A stretch of DNA of 64,000 bases from Clostridia bacterium. GTDB taxonomy: Bacteria > Bacillota > Clostridia > Oscillospirales > CAG-272. Position 1 is the stretch's first letter. The number at the start of each line of letters is the position of its first letter. The notes beneath the pieces were generated by a model. It saw only the letters and a list, made by a program, of their open reading frames with translations, was not told the origin of the DNA and searched no databases. The DNA is taken from positions 421,845-485,844 of the forward strand of contig JAFUQU010000014.1 of NCBI GenBank assembly GCA_017472255.1. The letters run 5' to 3'. Position numbers and translations under genes: made by a program. This document shows positions 18,491-26,970 of the stretch, piece by piece.

Positions 18491-18569
18491 TACTTATTCT
18501 AAGATTGCATAAAAAATTTTCACGTCCGGGAAAAATTTGCGCAGAAAATTATTATAATTGATTTTTCTA

Positions 18570-18598
18570 TTGCAATTTTGTGTGGAATGTAGTATAAT
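18570..18598 (+). promoter_or_regulatory. Sigma-A promoter for the leader and Mor-like gene
   Basis: TTGCAA and TATAAT with a 17-bp spacer. Initiation near 18605 gives a leader of more than 200 nt before the gene at 18818. Confidence 0.75.
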
Positions 18599-18654
18599 AT
18601 AAGAGCAGTCTTCACCGGGCTGCGAAAATTTCAATGAAAGGAGTGGTTTTCAAA

Positions 18655-18684
18655 ATGACGAATGATAAGGTGATTTCCGTATAA
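18655..18684 (+). CDS. Putative 9-residue leader peptide (MTNDKVISV)
   Basis: ATG at 18655 follows AAAGGAG (18637-18643) by 11 nt and is read for nine codons to TAA at 18682. The last codon and stop overlap the first strand (18679-18685) of a helix predicted for the downstream leader RNA, so a ribosome finishing here would melt that helix. This layout is typical of translational or transcriptional attenuators. Expression is inferred, not shown; an in-frame ATG at 18634 lacks a ribosome site. Confidence 0.45.
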   Translation: MTNDKVISV

Positions 18685-18813
18685 CCTCGGGTTGAAGATC
18701 CCTCCGGGAAATGCAATCCGCGAGTTATACAGCTCTCGCGGAGGCCAAGTGGTCTCCGTGGGGGTGCTTTCAGGTTTCTTTCCACCAAAGTGTTATGTAT
18801 AACGAGAGGAGAG
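18679..18813 (+). promoter_or_regulatory. Structured leader with alternative helices covering the ribosome site
   Basis: The word GTATAAC occurs at 18679-18685 and 18797-18803 and its complement GTTATAC at 18724-18730, so copy 2 can pair with either. CTCTCG (18733-18738) can pair with CGAGAG (18803-18808), which includes the ribosome site of the gene at 18818, or its CTCG portion can join an upstream CCGCGAG/CTCGCGG helix. A separate hairpin forms from 18740-18747 with 18750-18757. The helices exclude each other, as in attenuators or riboswitches. I do not recognise a known riboswitch class. Confidence 0.5.
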
Positions 18814-18817
18814 CAAA

Positions 18818-19105
18818 ATGGCGTACAAGAACGCAAGAGATATTCTGCCTTGCGAGTTAATTGAAGAAATACAGAAGTACATCGACGGCGATCTGGTCTA
18901 TATCCCCACCAAGTCGGATAAGACCGAATGGGGCATCCGCAGCGGCGCAAAGCAGAAGTATGCCGAGCGCAATCACGCAATCCGTGAGCAGTACCGCAGC
19001 AGCGTCTCCATTGAGGAGCTGGCCAGACTGTATTTTCTCTCAACCGACAGCATCAAGAAGATCGTCTACGGCGCACCTGCCGAGGCGGGCAGAAAAAAAG
19101 CATAG
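18818..19105 (+). CDS. CD3324-family / Mor-like small DNA-binding protein
   Basis: A 95-aa protein with ILPCELIEEIQKYIDGDLVYIPTK near the N-terminus and a C-terminal helix-turn-helix around IEELARLYFLSTDSIKKIVYG. It resembles the clostridial CD3324 family, related to the Mor/C transcription activators of phage Mu. A DNA-binding regulatory role is likely and the target is unknown. The ribosome site AGAGGAG lies 6 nt before the ATG and falls inside the pairing region of the structured leader. A strong terminator follows, so it is a single-gene unit. Confidence 0.75.
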   Translation: MAYKNARDILPCELIEEIQKYIDGDLVYIPTKSDKTEWGIRSGAKQKYAERNHAIREQYRSSVSIEELARLYFLSTDSIKKIVYGAPAEAGRKKA

Positions 19106-19107
19106 GA

Positions 19108-19141
19108 ACAGGGTGTTCATCACGGTGAACACCCTGTTTTT
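19108..19141 (+). terminator. Rho-independent terminator after the Mor-like gene
   Basis: A perfect 12-bp stem (19108-19119 with 19126-19137, 6-nt loop) runs into TTTTTTC. Confidence 0.92.
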
Positions 19142-19191
19142 CTTCCGCATACCGCATATCCTACCTTTGTCAAAATATTTGCCGAAAACAC

Positions 19192-19220
19192 TTGACAATG
19201 GTAGTGATGTGTGGTATACT
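19192..19220 (+). promoter_or_regulatory. Sigma-A promoter for the tandem lipoprotein genes
   Basis: TTGACA (19192-19197) and TATACT (19215-19220) with a 17-bp spacer, about 25 bp before the first lipoprotein's start. Confidence 0.8.
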
Positions 19221-19242
19221 TTTTTTATAGGGGGGATGACAA

Positions 19243-21408
19243 ATGAAGAGATATCTGTTTGCAATCCTGTTAATCCTGTGCCTGTGCGTGACAGCCTGTG
19301 GCGAGGAAGCGGGCGAGCGGGTGACGAACGTCTACAGCTCGGAGAAAATTGAGCTGCCCGAAGGGATGGCATTATCACGGCTGTATGATACATCGAACGG
19401 CTGCGCGGCGCTCTGCTTCGACGGCACAGCTCACCGTCTGCTGGGATTGGATTCCGCCGGGAAGCAGGACGGCGAAGACATTCTGCCCTATGGTAACGGG
19501 GAAATCTATGATCTGACGATTCTGCCGGACGGCGGCGTGGTCTGTCTGATTGACAGCAAAGACGGCATTTTTTCGGTGGTGCGCCATCGGGAAGGCGGAG
19601 CAGAGGTGCTTTGCGATGATCTGGAAGCGCTGTACGAGCGCGAAAACGTTCGCTTTTCGCTGACGAGAATTATGGCGGACGGGGACGGCGACCTCTGCCT
19701 GATCGGGCAATCGGCGCTGGTGATGCTGGATGGAGAGGGCGGCTTTCTGTTCTCGCTGACCATTTCCGACACGCTGGAAAGCGTTTATCCCGACGGCAGC
19801 GGGCGGCTGATTGTCTGTACATATGAGAAGGTAAACTTCACCCGAAGCTGCCGTGCCATTGACAAGGAAGCGCGCGATTTCGGTGAGGAAACGGCGCTGG
19901 TCTCCGATCTGATGATCGACGACGGAAACAATTTCTATTCGTGGGACAGCAAGGGGCTGTACGGCTATGATGCTGTCTCCGGAACGACGACCCTGCTGTG
20001 CGATTGGGTGAATTCCGATTTGAACCACTATCGGATTGAGGAAATCAGCGTGCTGGGGGCGGATACGATGATACTGCGCTACCGCCGAAGCATGGCGTCG
20101 GACAGCGAATCTGACCTTTTATATATGGAACGCATCCCCGACGATCAGGTTCCGGCAAAAAACTTAATCCGGGTAGCGGGCACTTACTGCGATATGTATC
20201 TTTACGAGCGCGCCGCCGAATTCAACCGGGAAAGTGACGAATACCGGGTGGTCATCGACATTTACGGCTACGGCGAGGACGACGCGCTGCGCAACGATAT
20301 CCTAGCGGGACGTGTCCCGGACGTGATGATCTTCCAGCGGGATTTCTCCGGGAGCAGCAAATATCACGACGCTTACATCGACGCGAACACCTTCACCGAT
20401 CTCTACGCGCTGATGGATGCCGACCCGGATTTCGACCGCTCGCAGATTACAGCCGGCGCCATGCGTTCGCTGGAACGGGGCGGAAAGCTGTACGAGCTGC
20501 CCACGTCGGTTTATATCCGCACGTTGACGGCGAAGGGGGCGAATGTTCCGGCGGAGGGCTGGACGCTGCGGGAATTTCTCGACTGGGCGAAGGCGTTGGA
20601 AGGCGCGGTGGTGATGGAAGCTGACAAAGAGGAGCTGCTGGAGGTTATGCTGACCTGCTCCATGGGTGAGTTCGTGGACTGGGAGAACGGAACGTGCAGC
20701 TTTGACTCCGACCTGTTCCGCCATACGCTGGAATTTGCCGCCACCGCCGACTGCAATGTGAATCCGCTGCTGACTTCGGAGGAACGGGAATATGCGCGGG
20801 AGGACAAGGGCTATGTCCACCGCGAGGGTAAGGTTATGCTGCGGCTGGTGAAGATGCCCGTGCTGACCCATTATATGTTCGCCCAGCATTACTACTGGTT
20901 CGATGACGTTTGCTTTGTCGGTTTTCCATCGAATGACGGCAACGGCACGCAGATTGCGGCTTTGGCAAGCTATGCCATCGCCGAGCGCTCGGAGGTGAAG
21001 GAGGGCGCGTGGGAATTCCTGAAATACCTGCTGCTCAACCGGGACGAATACATGGGCGACCTGACCTCTACGGTGTCCGGCATCCGAAGCGCCTTCGCAG
21101 AAATGGGCGGACGGCATTATTACTACACCTACGGCCGCTATAACGGCTATAAATCCTGCGCGTGGGACAGAGACCCGGCGGAGCTATACGATCTGTCCCA
21201 GGGAATTGTACACGACTACACCGACGAGGACTGCGAAAAATTCCTTGCGCTGATGGATGGCGCGGGGACATCCACCTTCATGGATTCCACACTGATGGAG
21301 ATTGTGATGGAGGAGGTACAGATGTATTTTGCGGGCGACAAAACGCTGGATGAAACTGTAAAAATTATACAGGGACGCGCGGGCATTTATGTGTCCGAGC
21401 AGAGCTGA
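19243..21408 (+). CDS. Large solute-binding lipoprotein, paralogue 1
   Basis: A 721-aa lipoprotein with a signal peptide ending in the lipobox LCVTAC (Cys about 19). Residues about 25-300 form a beta-rich region with repeated DGxGxL segments that looks like a propeller. Residues about 305-720 resemble family 1 extracellular sugar-binding proteins (LYERAAEFNRESDEYRVVIDIYG, DVMIFQRD, GKLYELPTSV, WTLREFLDWAK). ABC-transporter binding proteins are normally about 400-450 aa, so the N-terminal half is an addition. It is the first of three tandem paralogues. No permease or ATPase gene is adjacent. The ligand is unknown. Confidence 0.75.
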   Translation: MKRYLFAILLILCLCVTACGEEAGERVTNVYSSEKIELPEGMALSRLYDTSNGCAALCFDGTAHRLLGLDSAGKQDGEDILPYGNGEIYDLTILPDGGVVCLIDSKDGIFSVVRHREGGAEVLCDDLEALYERENVRFSLTRIMADGDGDLCLIGQSALVMLDGEGGFLFSLTISDTLESVYPDGSGRLIVCTYEKVNFTRSCRAIDKEARDFGEETALVSDLMIDDGNNFYSWDSKGLYGYDAVSGTTTLLCDWVNSDLNHYRIEEISVLGADTMILRYRRSMASDSESDLLYMERIPDDQVPAKNLIRVAGTYCDMYLYERAAEFNRESDEYRVVIDIYGYGEDDALRNDILAGRVPDVMIFQRDFSGSSKYHDAYIDANTFTDLYALMDADPDFDRSQITAGAMRSLERGGKLYELPTSVYIRTLTAKGANVPAEGWTLREFLDWAKALEGAVVMEADKEELLEVMLTCSMGEFVDWENGTCSFDSDLFRHTLEFAATADCNVNPLLTSEEREYAREDKGYVHREGKVMLRLVKMPVLTHYMFAQHYYWFDDVCFVGFPSNDGNGTQIAALASYAIAERSEVKEGAWEFLKYLLLNRDEYMGDLTSTVSGIRSAFAEMGGRHYYYTYGRYNGYKSCAWDRDPAELYDLSQGIVHDYTDEDCEKFLALMDGAGTSTFMDSTLMEIVMEEVQMYFAGDKTLDETVKIIQGRAGIYVSEQS

Positions 21409-21421
21409 CGGAGGGATGATG

Positions 21422-23527
21422 ATGAGAAGAATTTGCGGGATTTTGCTGGTTTTGCTGATGCTTCTGCCCGCTGTTTCCTGCGGGAAAGAGGAGGGCGAGC
21501 AGGTGACGAACGTCTATCGCTCGGAAGCATTGACGCTGCCCGAGGGCTTCACGGTTTGGGAAATACAGACGGGGACCGATGGTTTTTCCGTCCTGTGCGG
21601 CGACGGGGAAAACCACATGATTCTGCGATTTGACGCGGCGGGGGAGCAGATTTCCGAAGAAACGCTGTCTTATGAGAATGAAACGCTGTGGGATGCCTGT
21701 GTGCTGCCCGACGGCAGCGTGGTCTGCTTGTATGAAGCGGACGGCGTATTTTCGCTGGTGAAGCGTTCGAATGGGGAAAACCGCGTGCTGTGCGGCGATT
21801 TGGCGGCGCTGTATGAGCGGCAGAATCTTCGCTTTGAGCAGCCCACGCTGGCGGCAGATGGGGATGGAGACCTTTGTCTGGCAGGATTTTCGTCGCTGTT
21901 TCTGCTGGATGGGGAAGGAACGCCGCTGTTCGATTTGACGCTGACCGGCTCTCTGCAAAGCGTTCAGCTGACGGCGGACGGACAGTTCAGCGTGACGACC
22001 TTCGACCGGAATACCGTCATTACCACCATTCGCACCATTGACAAAGCTGGACGCTGCTTCGGTGATAGTCCGTCCTTGCCCGATGCCATGCAGAACGGAA
22101 CGCTTTTGATGGGCGTGGGCTACGATTTATACCAGACGAACAGCATTGGTGTTTACGGCTGGGACAGCGATTTGGGGGAGCGGGTTTTGCTTTGCAATTG
22201 GCTGAACTCCGACCTGATCGGGAATAACGTGGATATCGTGGGCATCATTGACGCCGAACGGCTGGTGGTCAGCTATGCGGGGGAAGCGGATGGCAGCGGC
22301 GAACTGCTATACATGACCCGCGTCCCCGACGATCAGGTTCCGGCGCGAAAGCTCATCCGGGTGTTTACCCTGAATGGCATACAGTCGCTGAACGAACGGG
22401 CGGTGGTCTTTAATCGTTCCAGTGAGGAATACCGGGTGGTGATCGATGTGTACCAGCAGTATGCCACCGATGCCAAGCACGGCGAGGATATTATGAAGGA
22501 AGACATCCTCACCGGGAAGATTCCCGATGTGATGGTCTTCACCCGGGTGAATATTCACAACGACTATCGCTCTGAGTACATCGATGCTGGAATGTTCGCC
22601 GACCTCTATACGCTGATGGACGCAGACCCGGATTTCGACCGCTCCTGCTTGCCGATCGGCGTGCTGCGGGCGATGGAGCGCGGCGGAAGCCTCTATGAGC
22701 TGCCGGTGGACATTTCCGCGCGGACACTGATGGGCAAGGGAGAAAATCTGCCCGACGGCTGGACGCTGGAGGAATTCCTCGGCTGGGCGAAGGAACAGGG
22801 CGGCGCGGTTATCGATGTGGAGGGAGAATATCTGCTGCAATTGCTGCTGACCTGCTCCATGGGCGAGTTTGTGGACTGGGAGAGCGGTTCGTGCCGCTTT
22901 GATTCCGACCTGTTCCGGGAGCTGCTGACCTTTGTGAAGGATTACCGCGCCGGTTCGGGGACGCAGCTGATCGACGCGCGGCTGCATTATCTGGGACGGT
23001 TCATGACCGAGCAGGCGAAATTACAGTTTGAGGATGTCTGCTTCGTGGGCTTTCCGACGACCGAGGGCAACGGCACGCAGGTCTATGCCATGACCAGCTA
23101 TGGTATTGCCGAAAAGTCGGAGGTAAAAGCGGGCGCGTGGGAATTCCTCAAGACCCTGCTGGATGCAGGTGCTTCCAGTGGTATGCCCGCCACGACGGCG
23201 GGAATTCGCAGCGCCTGCGAGGAGATGTATGATTATCACCGCTACTACGGCTATGACGGCAAAAGCTCCAGCTCCTGGAGCGCGGACAGCGAAATGCCTG
23301 CAAACATCGATCTGAACGCGGGTATGCTTCGGGATTTCACGGAGGAGGACTGCGAGGCGCTGCTTTCCTTGCTGGAGGATGCCAGCCCATCGGAAATGGA
23401 CGGAACGACTTTGATGAATCTAATCCTGGAGGAGGTGCGGGTCTATCTGGCGGGCGACAAGCCGCTGGAAGAAACCGTAAAGATCATTCAGGACCGCGCG
23501 GGAACCTACATTGCGGAACAACAATAA
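21422..23527 (+). CDS. Large solute-binding lipoprotein, paralogue 2
   Basis: A 701-aa lipoprotein (lipobox LLPAVSC) closely related to paralogue 1 along its whole length; both share VTNVYxSE, PDDQVPA, TLMDADPDFDRS, LTCSMGEFVDWE and ETVKIIQxRAGxY. It has the same propeller-like half followed by a solute-binding half. Of three consecutive ATGs (21416, 21419, 21422) the third is best spaced from GGAGGG. It begins 13 nt after paralogue 1, so the two are co-transcribed and arose by duplication. Confidence 0.75.
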   Translation: MRRICGILLVLLMLLPAVSCGKEEGEQVTNVYRSEALTLPEGFTVWEIQTGTDGFSVLCGDGENHMILRFDAAGEQISEETLSYENETLWDACVLPDGSVVCLYEADGVFSLVKRSNGENRVLCGDLAALYERQNLRFEQPTLAADGDGDLCLAGFSSLFLLDGEGTPLFDLTLTGSLQSVQLTADGQFSVTTFDRNTVITTIRTIDKAGRCFGDSPSLPDAMQNGTLLMGVGYDLYQTNSIGVYGWDSDLGERVLLCNWLNSDLIGNNVDIVGIIDAERLVVSYAGEADGSGELLYMTRVPDDQVPARKLIRVFTLNGIQSLNERAVVFNRSSEEYRVVIDVYQQYATDAKHGEDIMKEDILTGKIPDVMVFTRVNIHNDYRSEYIDAGMFADLYTLMDADPDFDRSCLPIGVLRAMERGGSLYELPVDISARTLMGKGENLPDGWTLEEFLGWAKEQGGAVIDVEGEYLLQLLLTCSMGEFVDWESGSCRFDSDLFRELLTFVKDYRAGSGTQLIDARLHYLGRFMTEQAKLQFEDVCFVGFPTTEGNGTQVYAMTSYGIAEKSEVKAGAWEFLKTLLDAGASSGMPATTAGIRSACEEMYDYHRYYGYDGKSSSSWSADSEMPANIDLNAGMLRDFTEEDCEALLSLLEDASPSEMDGTTLMNLILEEVRVYLAGDKPLEETVKIIQDRAGTYIAEQQ

Positions 23528-23546
23528 TTTCAAGGAGGCTAACAAC

Positions 23547-25709
23547 ATGAAGCACACAAAACTTTGCGCAGGAGTTATGGTCTTTGCCATGACCGTGACG
23601 ACGCTGCTTCTGTCGTCCTGCGGCGAGCAGAAGCCGACGGCGGAAAAAGCCGTGGGTGTTTTTGCCGGTGAAAAAATCGAGCTGGCGGAGAATTTCTCGG
23701 GCGACGCACTGGCAAGGGACGGCGGAACGCTCTACATTTTGGGCAGTATGGATGGAGAGGAAGGTTCCCAGCCGACGATGGCTGTCATCGATGAGACGGG
23801 GACGGTGGATTATGAGACGCTGGATATGGATATCACGCCCCGCAGCTTTGCACTGCTGGACGGCGGCTATCTCTTTCTGTCCAGAACCTTCGACCGCAAG
23901 ACCGGAAGTCAGATCTATTCGCTCCATTATTATAAGGATGGTCTTGTCTGGTCGAAGGATACCTCCGATTATCTGGAGATTCCCGAAAACTATTACCGGG
24001 AGCTCGGCGCTGCCGTTTTCGGGGATACCATCGTCATCGCGGCTTATCAATCGGCCGTGCTGCTGTCCGTTGAGGGCAAAGTGACGGCGCAGGTTACGCT
24101 GCCCGGTTATCTGAACGCGCTGGCAGCGTCGGGAGAACGCGCTTTTATCGACTGCGGGGAGACGCTGTATGAGCTGGGCGCCAACGGTTCCATGACGGAG
24201 ATGGAGGGCAGCCTTTCTGAAAGCAGCACTTACAGTGCCGGAGAGGGCTATGATCTCTGCTATACCAACGACAGCGGCGTCTGGGGCATGACATGGGGCG
24301 AGGAAGGGGTGTCCTCGTCCGAAATTATGAACTGGGTCAACTCCAATATCCTGTCCAACCGCATCAGCTCCTTTTGCGTCATGTCGGCGGAGGAAATTTA
24401 CTTCTGGGGCAGCGACGGTCTGGACGGCGAAACCGGGCTTTGGCGCTATACAAAGGTGCCGGAGGATCAGGTTCCCGAGCGGCTGACCGTCCGCATCGCC
24501 TACATCGAAACCGGGCGCTATCTCATTCCCAAGGCGGCGATTCTGTTCAACAAATCCCAAAGCCAGTATCAGGTTGTCTGCGAGGAGCTGATGGCGGCGG
24601 ACGGCGATTATGAAAACGCGCAGACCCGGCTTGACGCGGGCATCGTCGCCGGAACCATCGGCGATATTGTGGCTATGGACTGCTATGATGATCAGACTGC
24701 GTACCGTAAATACGCCGAAAAGGGCGCGTTCGCCGATCTCTACACGCTGTTTAATGAGGAATGGGCGAAGGAGGATTTCTTCGGCTGTGTCCTTGACTGG
24801 CTGGATGTGGACGGCAGTCTGTACGCTCTGCCCCAGGAGTTTTCGCTGGTCACGCTGATCAGCGCACCGGGAACGGTGGACGGCGAATGGAATGCGTCGG
24901 CGTTCATGGCTTTGGCTGATTCGGGAAAGCGGCTCTTCAACCGCACAACCCGCGCGGTGGTCGAGAATCAGCTGAGCGACAGCATTTTAGCGGAGTGCGT
25001 GAATCTGGAGGACGGAACCTGTGACTTCACGTCCGGCAGCTTTGTGAAATATCTGGAGTTCATCCAGTCCCTGCCCGAGACGGACGAGGACGGCTTCGGC
25101 TGGGGCGAAAACCACTATGCCACCGGTGAAGTGCTGCTCTGCAATCATGATATCATGAATGTGGGTGGATATATGCAAATGAACTATATCTTTGGTAATG
25201 ACGTGGGGCCGGACGTGCTGGGTTATCCGACGGCAAACGGCGGCGCGGTCAAAATCAGCGCGACCACGCTGTATGGCATTACGTCGGGCAGTCTGGTGAA
25301 GGACGGCGCCATGACCTTCCTGCGCTATCTGCTGTCCCAGGGCAGCATCATCGACACAAGCCGCGGTATGCGATACATTCCGGTGTGCAAGGATACCCTT
25401 CAGGCGTGGTTTGAGAGCGAGGGAAACCTGTATTACCGCTTCTATCTGGACGATACCGGAAGCTATGGCACCAGCAGCACGCCCTATGAGCTGAAGGAGG
25501 GCGAGGCGATGGCCTATGTGGATCAGGCAGCGCTGGATGGAATGTTCGCCTTCCTCGACGGACTGACCGCCATGCCGTGGATGCCCGCCGACATATGCAA
25601 TATCGTAGACGAGGAGATGACCGCTTACCTTGCCGGAACGCAGGACGCCGGAAAGACGGCGGAGCTGATTGAAAACCGGGTAGGCCTCTATCTGGCCGAA
25701 CAGCAGTGA
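23547..25709 (+). CDS. Large solute-binding lipoprotein, paralogue 3
   Basis: A 720-aa lipoprotein (lipobox LLLSSC) with the same two-part design but more diverged. Its N-terminal part retains the beta-rich layout, and its solute-binding half keeps RYLIPKAAILFNKSQSQYQVVCEE, GDIVAMDCYD, GAFADLYTLFNEEW and a C-terminal ENRVGLYLAEQQ matching the ends of the other two. ATG 23547 follows AAGGAGG; the longer upstream reading overlaps paralogue 2. The divergence suggests a different ligand. No terminator is visible between it and the sialidase promoter. Confidence 0.73.
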   Translation: MKHTKLCAGVMVFAMTVTTLLLSSCGEQKPTAEKAVGVFAGEKIELAENFSGDALARDGGTLYILGSMDGEEGSQPTMAVIDETGTVDYETLDMDITPRSFALLDGGYLFLSRTFDRKTGSQIYSLHYYKDGLVWSKDTSDYLEIPENYYRELGAAVFGDTIVIAAYQSAVLLSVEGKVTAQVTLPGYLNALAASGERAFIDCGETLYELGANGSMTEMEGSLSESSTYSAGEGYDLCYTNDSGVWGMTWGEEGVSSSEIMNWVNSNILSNRISSFCVMSAEEIYFWGSDGLDGETGLWRYTKVPEDQVPERLTVRIAYIETGRYLIPKAAILFNKSQSQYQVVCEELMAADGDYENAQTRLDAGIVAGTIGDIVAMDCYDDQTAYRKYAEKGAFADLYTLFNEEWAKEDFFGCVLDWLDVDGSLYALPQEFSLVTLISAPGTVDGEWNASAFMALADSGKRLFNRTTRAVVENQLSDSILAECVNLEDGTCDFTSGSFVKYLEFIQSLPETDEDGFGWGENHYATGEVLLCNHDIMNVGGYMQMNYIFGNDVGPDVLGYPTANGGAVKISATTLYGITSGSLVKDGAMTFLRYLLSQGSIIDTSRGMRYIPVCKDTLQAWFESEGNLYYRFYLDDTGSYGTSSTPYELKEGEAMAYVDQAALDGMFAFLDGLTAMPWMPADICNIVDEEMTAYLAGTQDAGKTAELIENRVGLYLAEQQ

Positions 25710-25728
25710 AATATGGTTCAAATGCTGC

Positions 25729-25757
25729 TTGCAATCCACGGGGAAGTATGATATAAT
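25729..25757 (+). promoter_or_regulatory. Sigma-A promoter for the sialidase operon
   Basis: TTGCAA (25729-25734) and TATAAT (25752-25757), 17-bp spacer. Confidence 0.75.
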
Positions 25758-25776
25758 GATTTGAAAATATACTTCC
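25742..25776 (+). promoter_or_regulatory. Inverted repeat across the sialidase promoter (candidate operator)
   Basis: GGAAGTAT (25742-25749) and its complement ATACTTCC (25769-25776) flank the -10 box and the expected start point, 27 bp centre to centre. The placement suits repressor binding; as RNA only the right arm would be transcribed, so a DNA role is likelier. Confidence 0.45.
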
Positions 25777-25791
25777 GGGAGGGATAGTACC

Positions 25792-26970
25792 ATGTACATG
25801 AACGATAAGCTGCTTTTTGCGTCCGGGGGGCGCTCCAACTACCGCATTCCCAGCATTGTTGCCACAAACAACGGAACCGTGCTGGCGTTCTGCAACGACC
25901 GCAAGGATTCGCTGTCCGATCACGCCGAGGAAGTGGCGCTGGTCTGCGCACGAAAAAAGCCGGGGCAGAATTGGGGCGAGGTTGAGACGCTGGTGGGGAT
26001 TCCCGGCTGGTCCTGCGCCATCGGAAGCGCAGTCTACGACGCAGTTACCGATACGGTGATGTGCTCGGGCGGACGGACTCCTGTGACAAAAAATGAGTTC
26101 GGCAAATATTCAAAGGAAGAGCTTGCCGCCATGGAAAAGGCAGCGGAGGAGCGCGCCGCCGCGCAGGGCATCCGCCGCGGGGCGCTGATGCTGTACAGCA
26201 GCGACAGCGGCGAAACTTGGGTGGAGCGCCCGCTCAAAGTGGAGAAGTATACCTACACAAAGGAGGACGGGACGACGGTGGATATCGGCGGCAGCTGTCA
26301 CGGCGCTGCCCACGGCATTCAGCTTCGCCACGGCGCTTATGCGGGACGGCTGCTCTGCCCCTCACGGGATAAAATCCGCGATTATGACCGCATGGACGAA
26401 CTCTGCATCAGTTGCGTCAACAACGCCATTTACAGCGACGATCACGGTATGACCTGGAAGGCATCCGCGCCCGTTCAGGTCGGCACCGGCGAGGGTACAC
26501 TGATCGAAAACGCCGACGGGACAATTACCTACAATTCCCGCGCCTACTTCAAGGATCAGAAGCGCTATCTTGCTGCCAGTACGGACGGCGGCGCTTCCTG
26601 GGGAAATTTCCGCACCGACGATTTCCTCATTGAGGAAAAGGCTATCGGCTGCAACGCTTCCTTCCTGCGTGTGGAGAGGGAGGAGCTGACCGACGCCTCC
26701 CTACTGCCGGAGGGCGCCGATTCGGTGACGATTTTCGTCAACCCCCGCGCCGAGACCCGCCGGAATCTGACCGCCTGCGTCAGCTTCGACAGCGGAAAGA
26801 CATGGAGCCATACAAAGACCATCCGTGAAGGACAGTCGTCTTATTCCAGCCTTGTCTTTTCGGCGGCGGATCAGCACTTCTATCTGTTGTATGAGATGGG
26901 CGAGAAGAATCCTTATGAAGCGGGCATCGCCATCCGAGAGTTCGATCTCGAGTGGCTGCTTGGTGAATGA
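25792..26970 (+). CDS. Sialidase (neuraminidase), GH33-type BNR-repeat enzyme
   Basis: A 392-aa six-bladed-propeller enzyme. YRIPS (17-21) holds the Arg of the family's RIP motif, and four Asp boxes (S-x-D-x-G-x-x-W) occur near residues 138, 214, 262 and 333 (SDSGETW, SDDHGMTW, TDGGASW, FDSGKTW). GH33 enzymes cleave terminal sialic acids. It has no signal peptide, so it probably works on imported sialyl-oligosaccharides, or its substrate is another exo-sugar. No nan genes are nearby. The ATG lies 8 nt after GGGAGGG. It is coupled to the kinase gene downstream by an ATGA overlap. Confidence 0.83.
   Translation: MYMNDKLLFASGGRSNYRIPSIVATNNGTVLAFCNDRKDSLSDHAEEVALVCARKKPGQNWGEVETLVGIPGWSCAIGSAVYDAVTDTVMCSGGRTPVTKNEFGKYSKEELAAMEKAAEERAAAQGIRRGALMLYSSDSGETWVERPLKVEKYTYTKEDGTTVDIGGSCHGAAHGIQLRHGAYAGRLLCPSRDKIRDYDRMDELCISCVNNAIYSDDHGMTWKASAPVQVGTGEGTLIENADGTITYNSRAYFKDQKRYLAASTDGGASWGNFRTDDFLIEEKAIGCNASFLRVEREELTDASLLPEGADSVTIFVNPRAETRRNLTACVSFDSGKTWSHTKTIREGQSSYSSLVFSAADQHFYLLYEMGEKNPYEAGIAIREFDLEWLLGE

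Noticed and set aside
18612..19043. A 143-codon minus-strand frame across the leader and Mor-like gene
   Set aside because: The plus strand has a consensus promoter, ribosome sites, a family match and a terminator in the right order.
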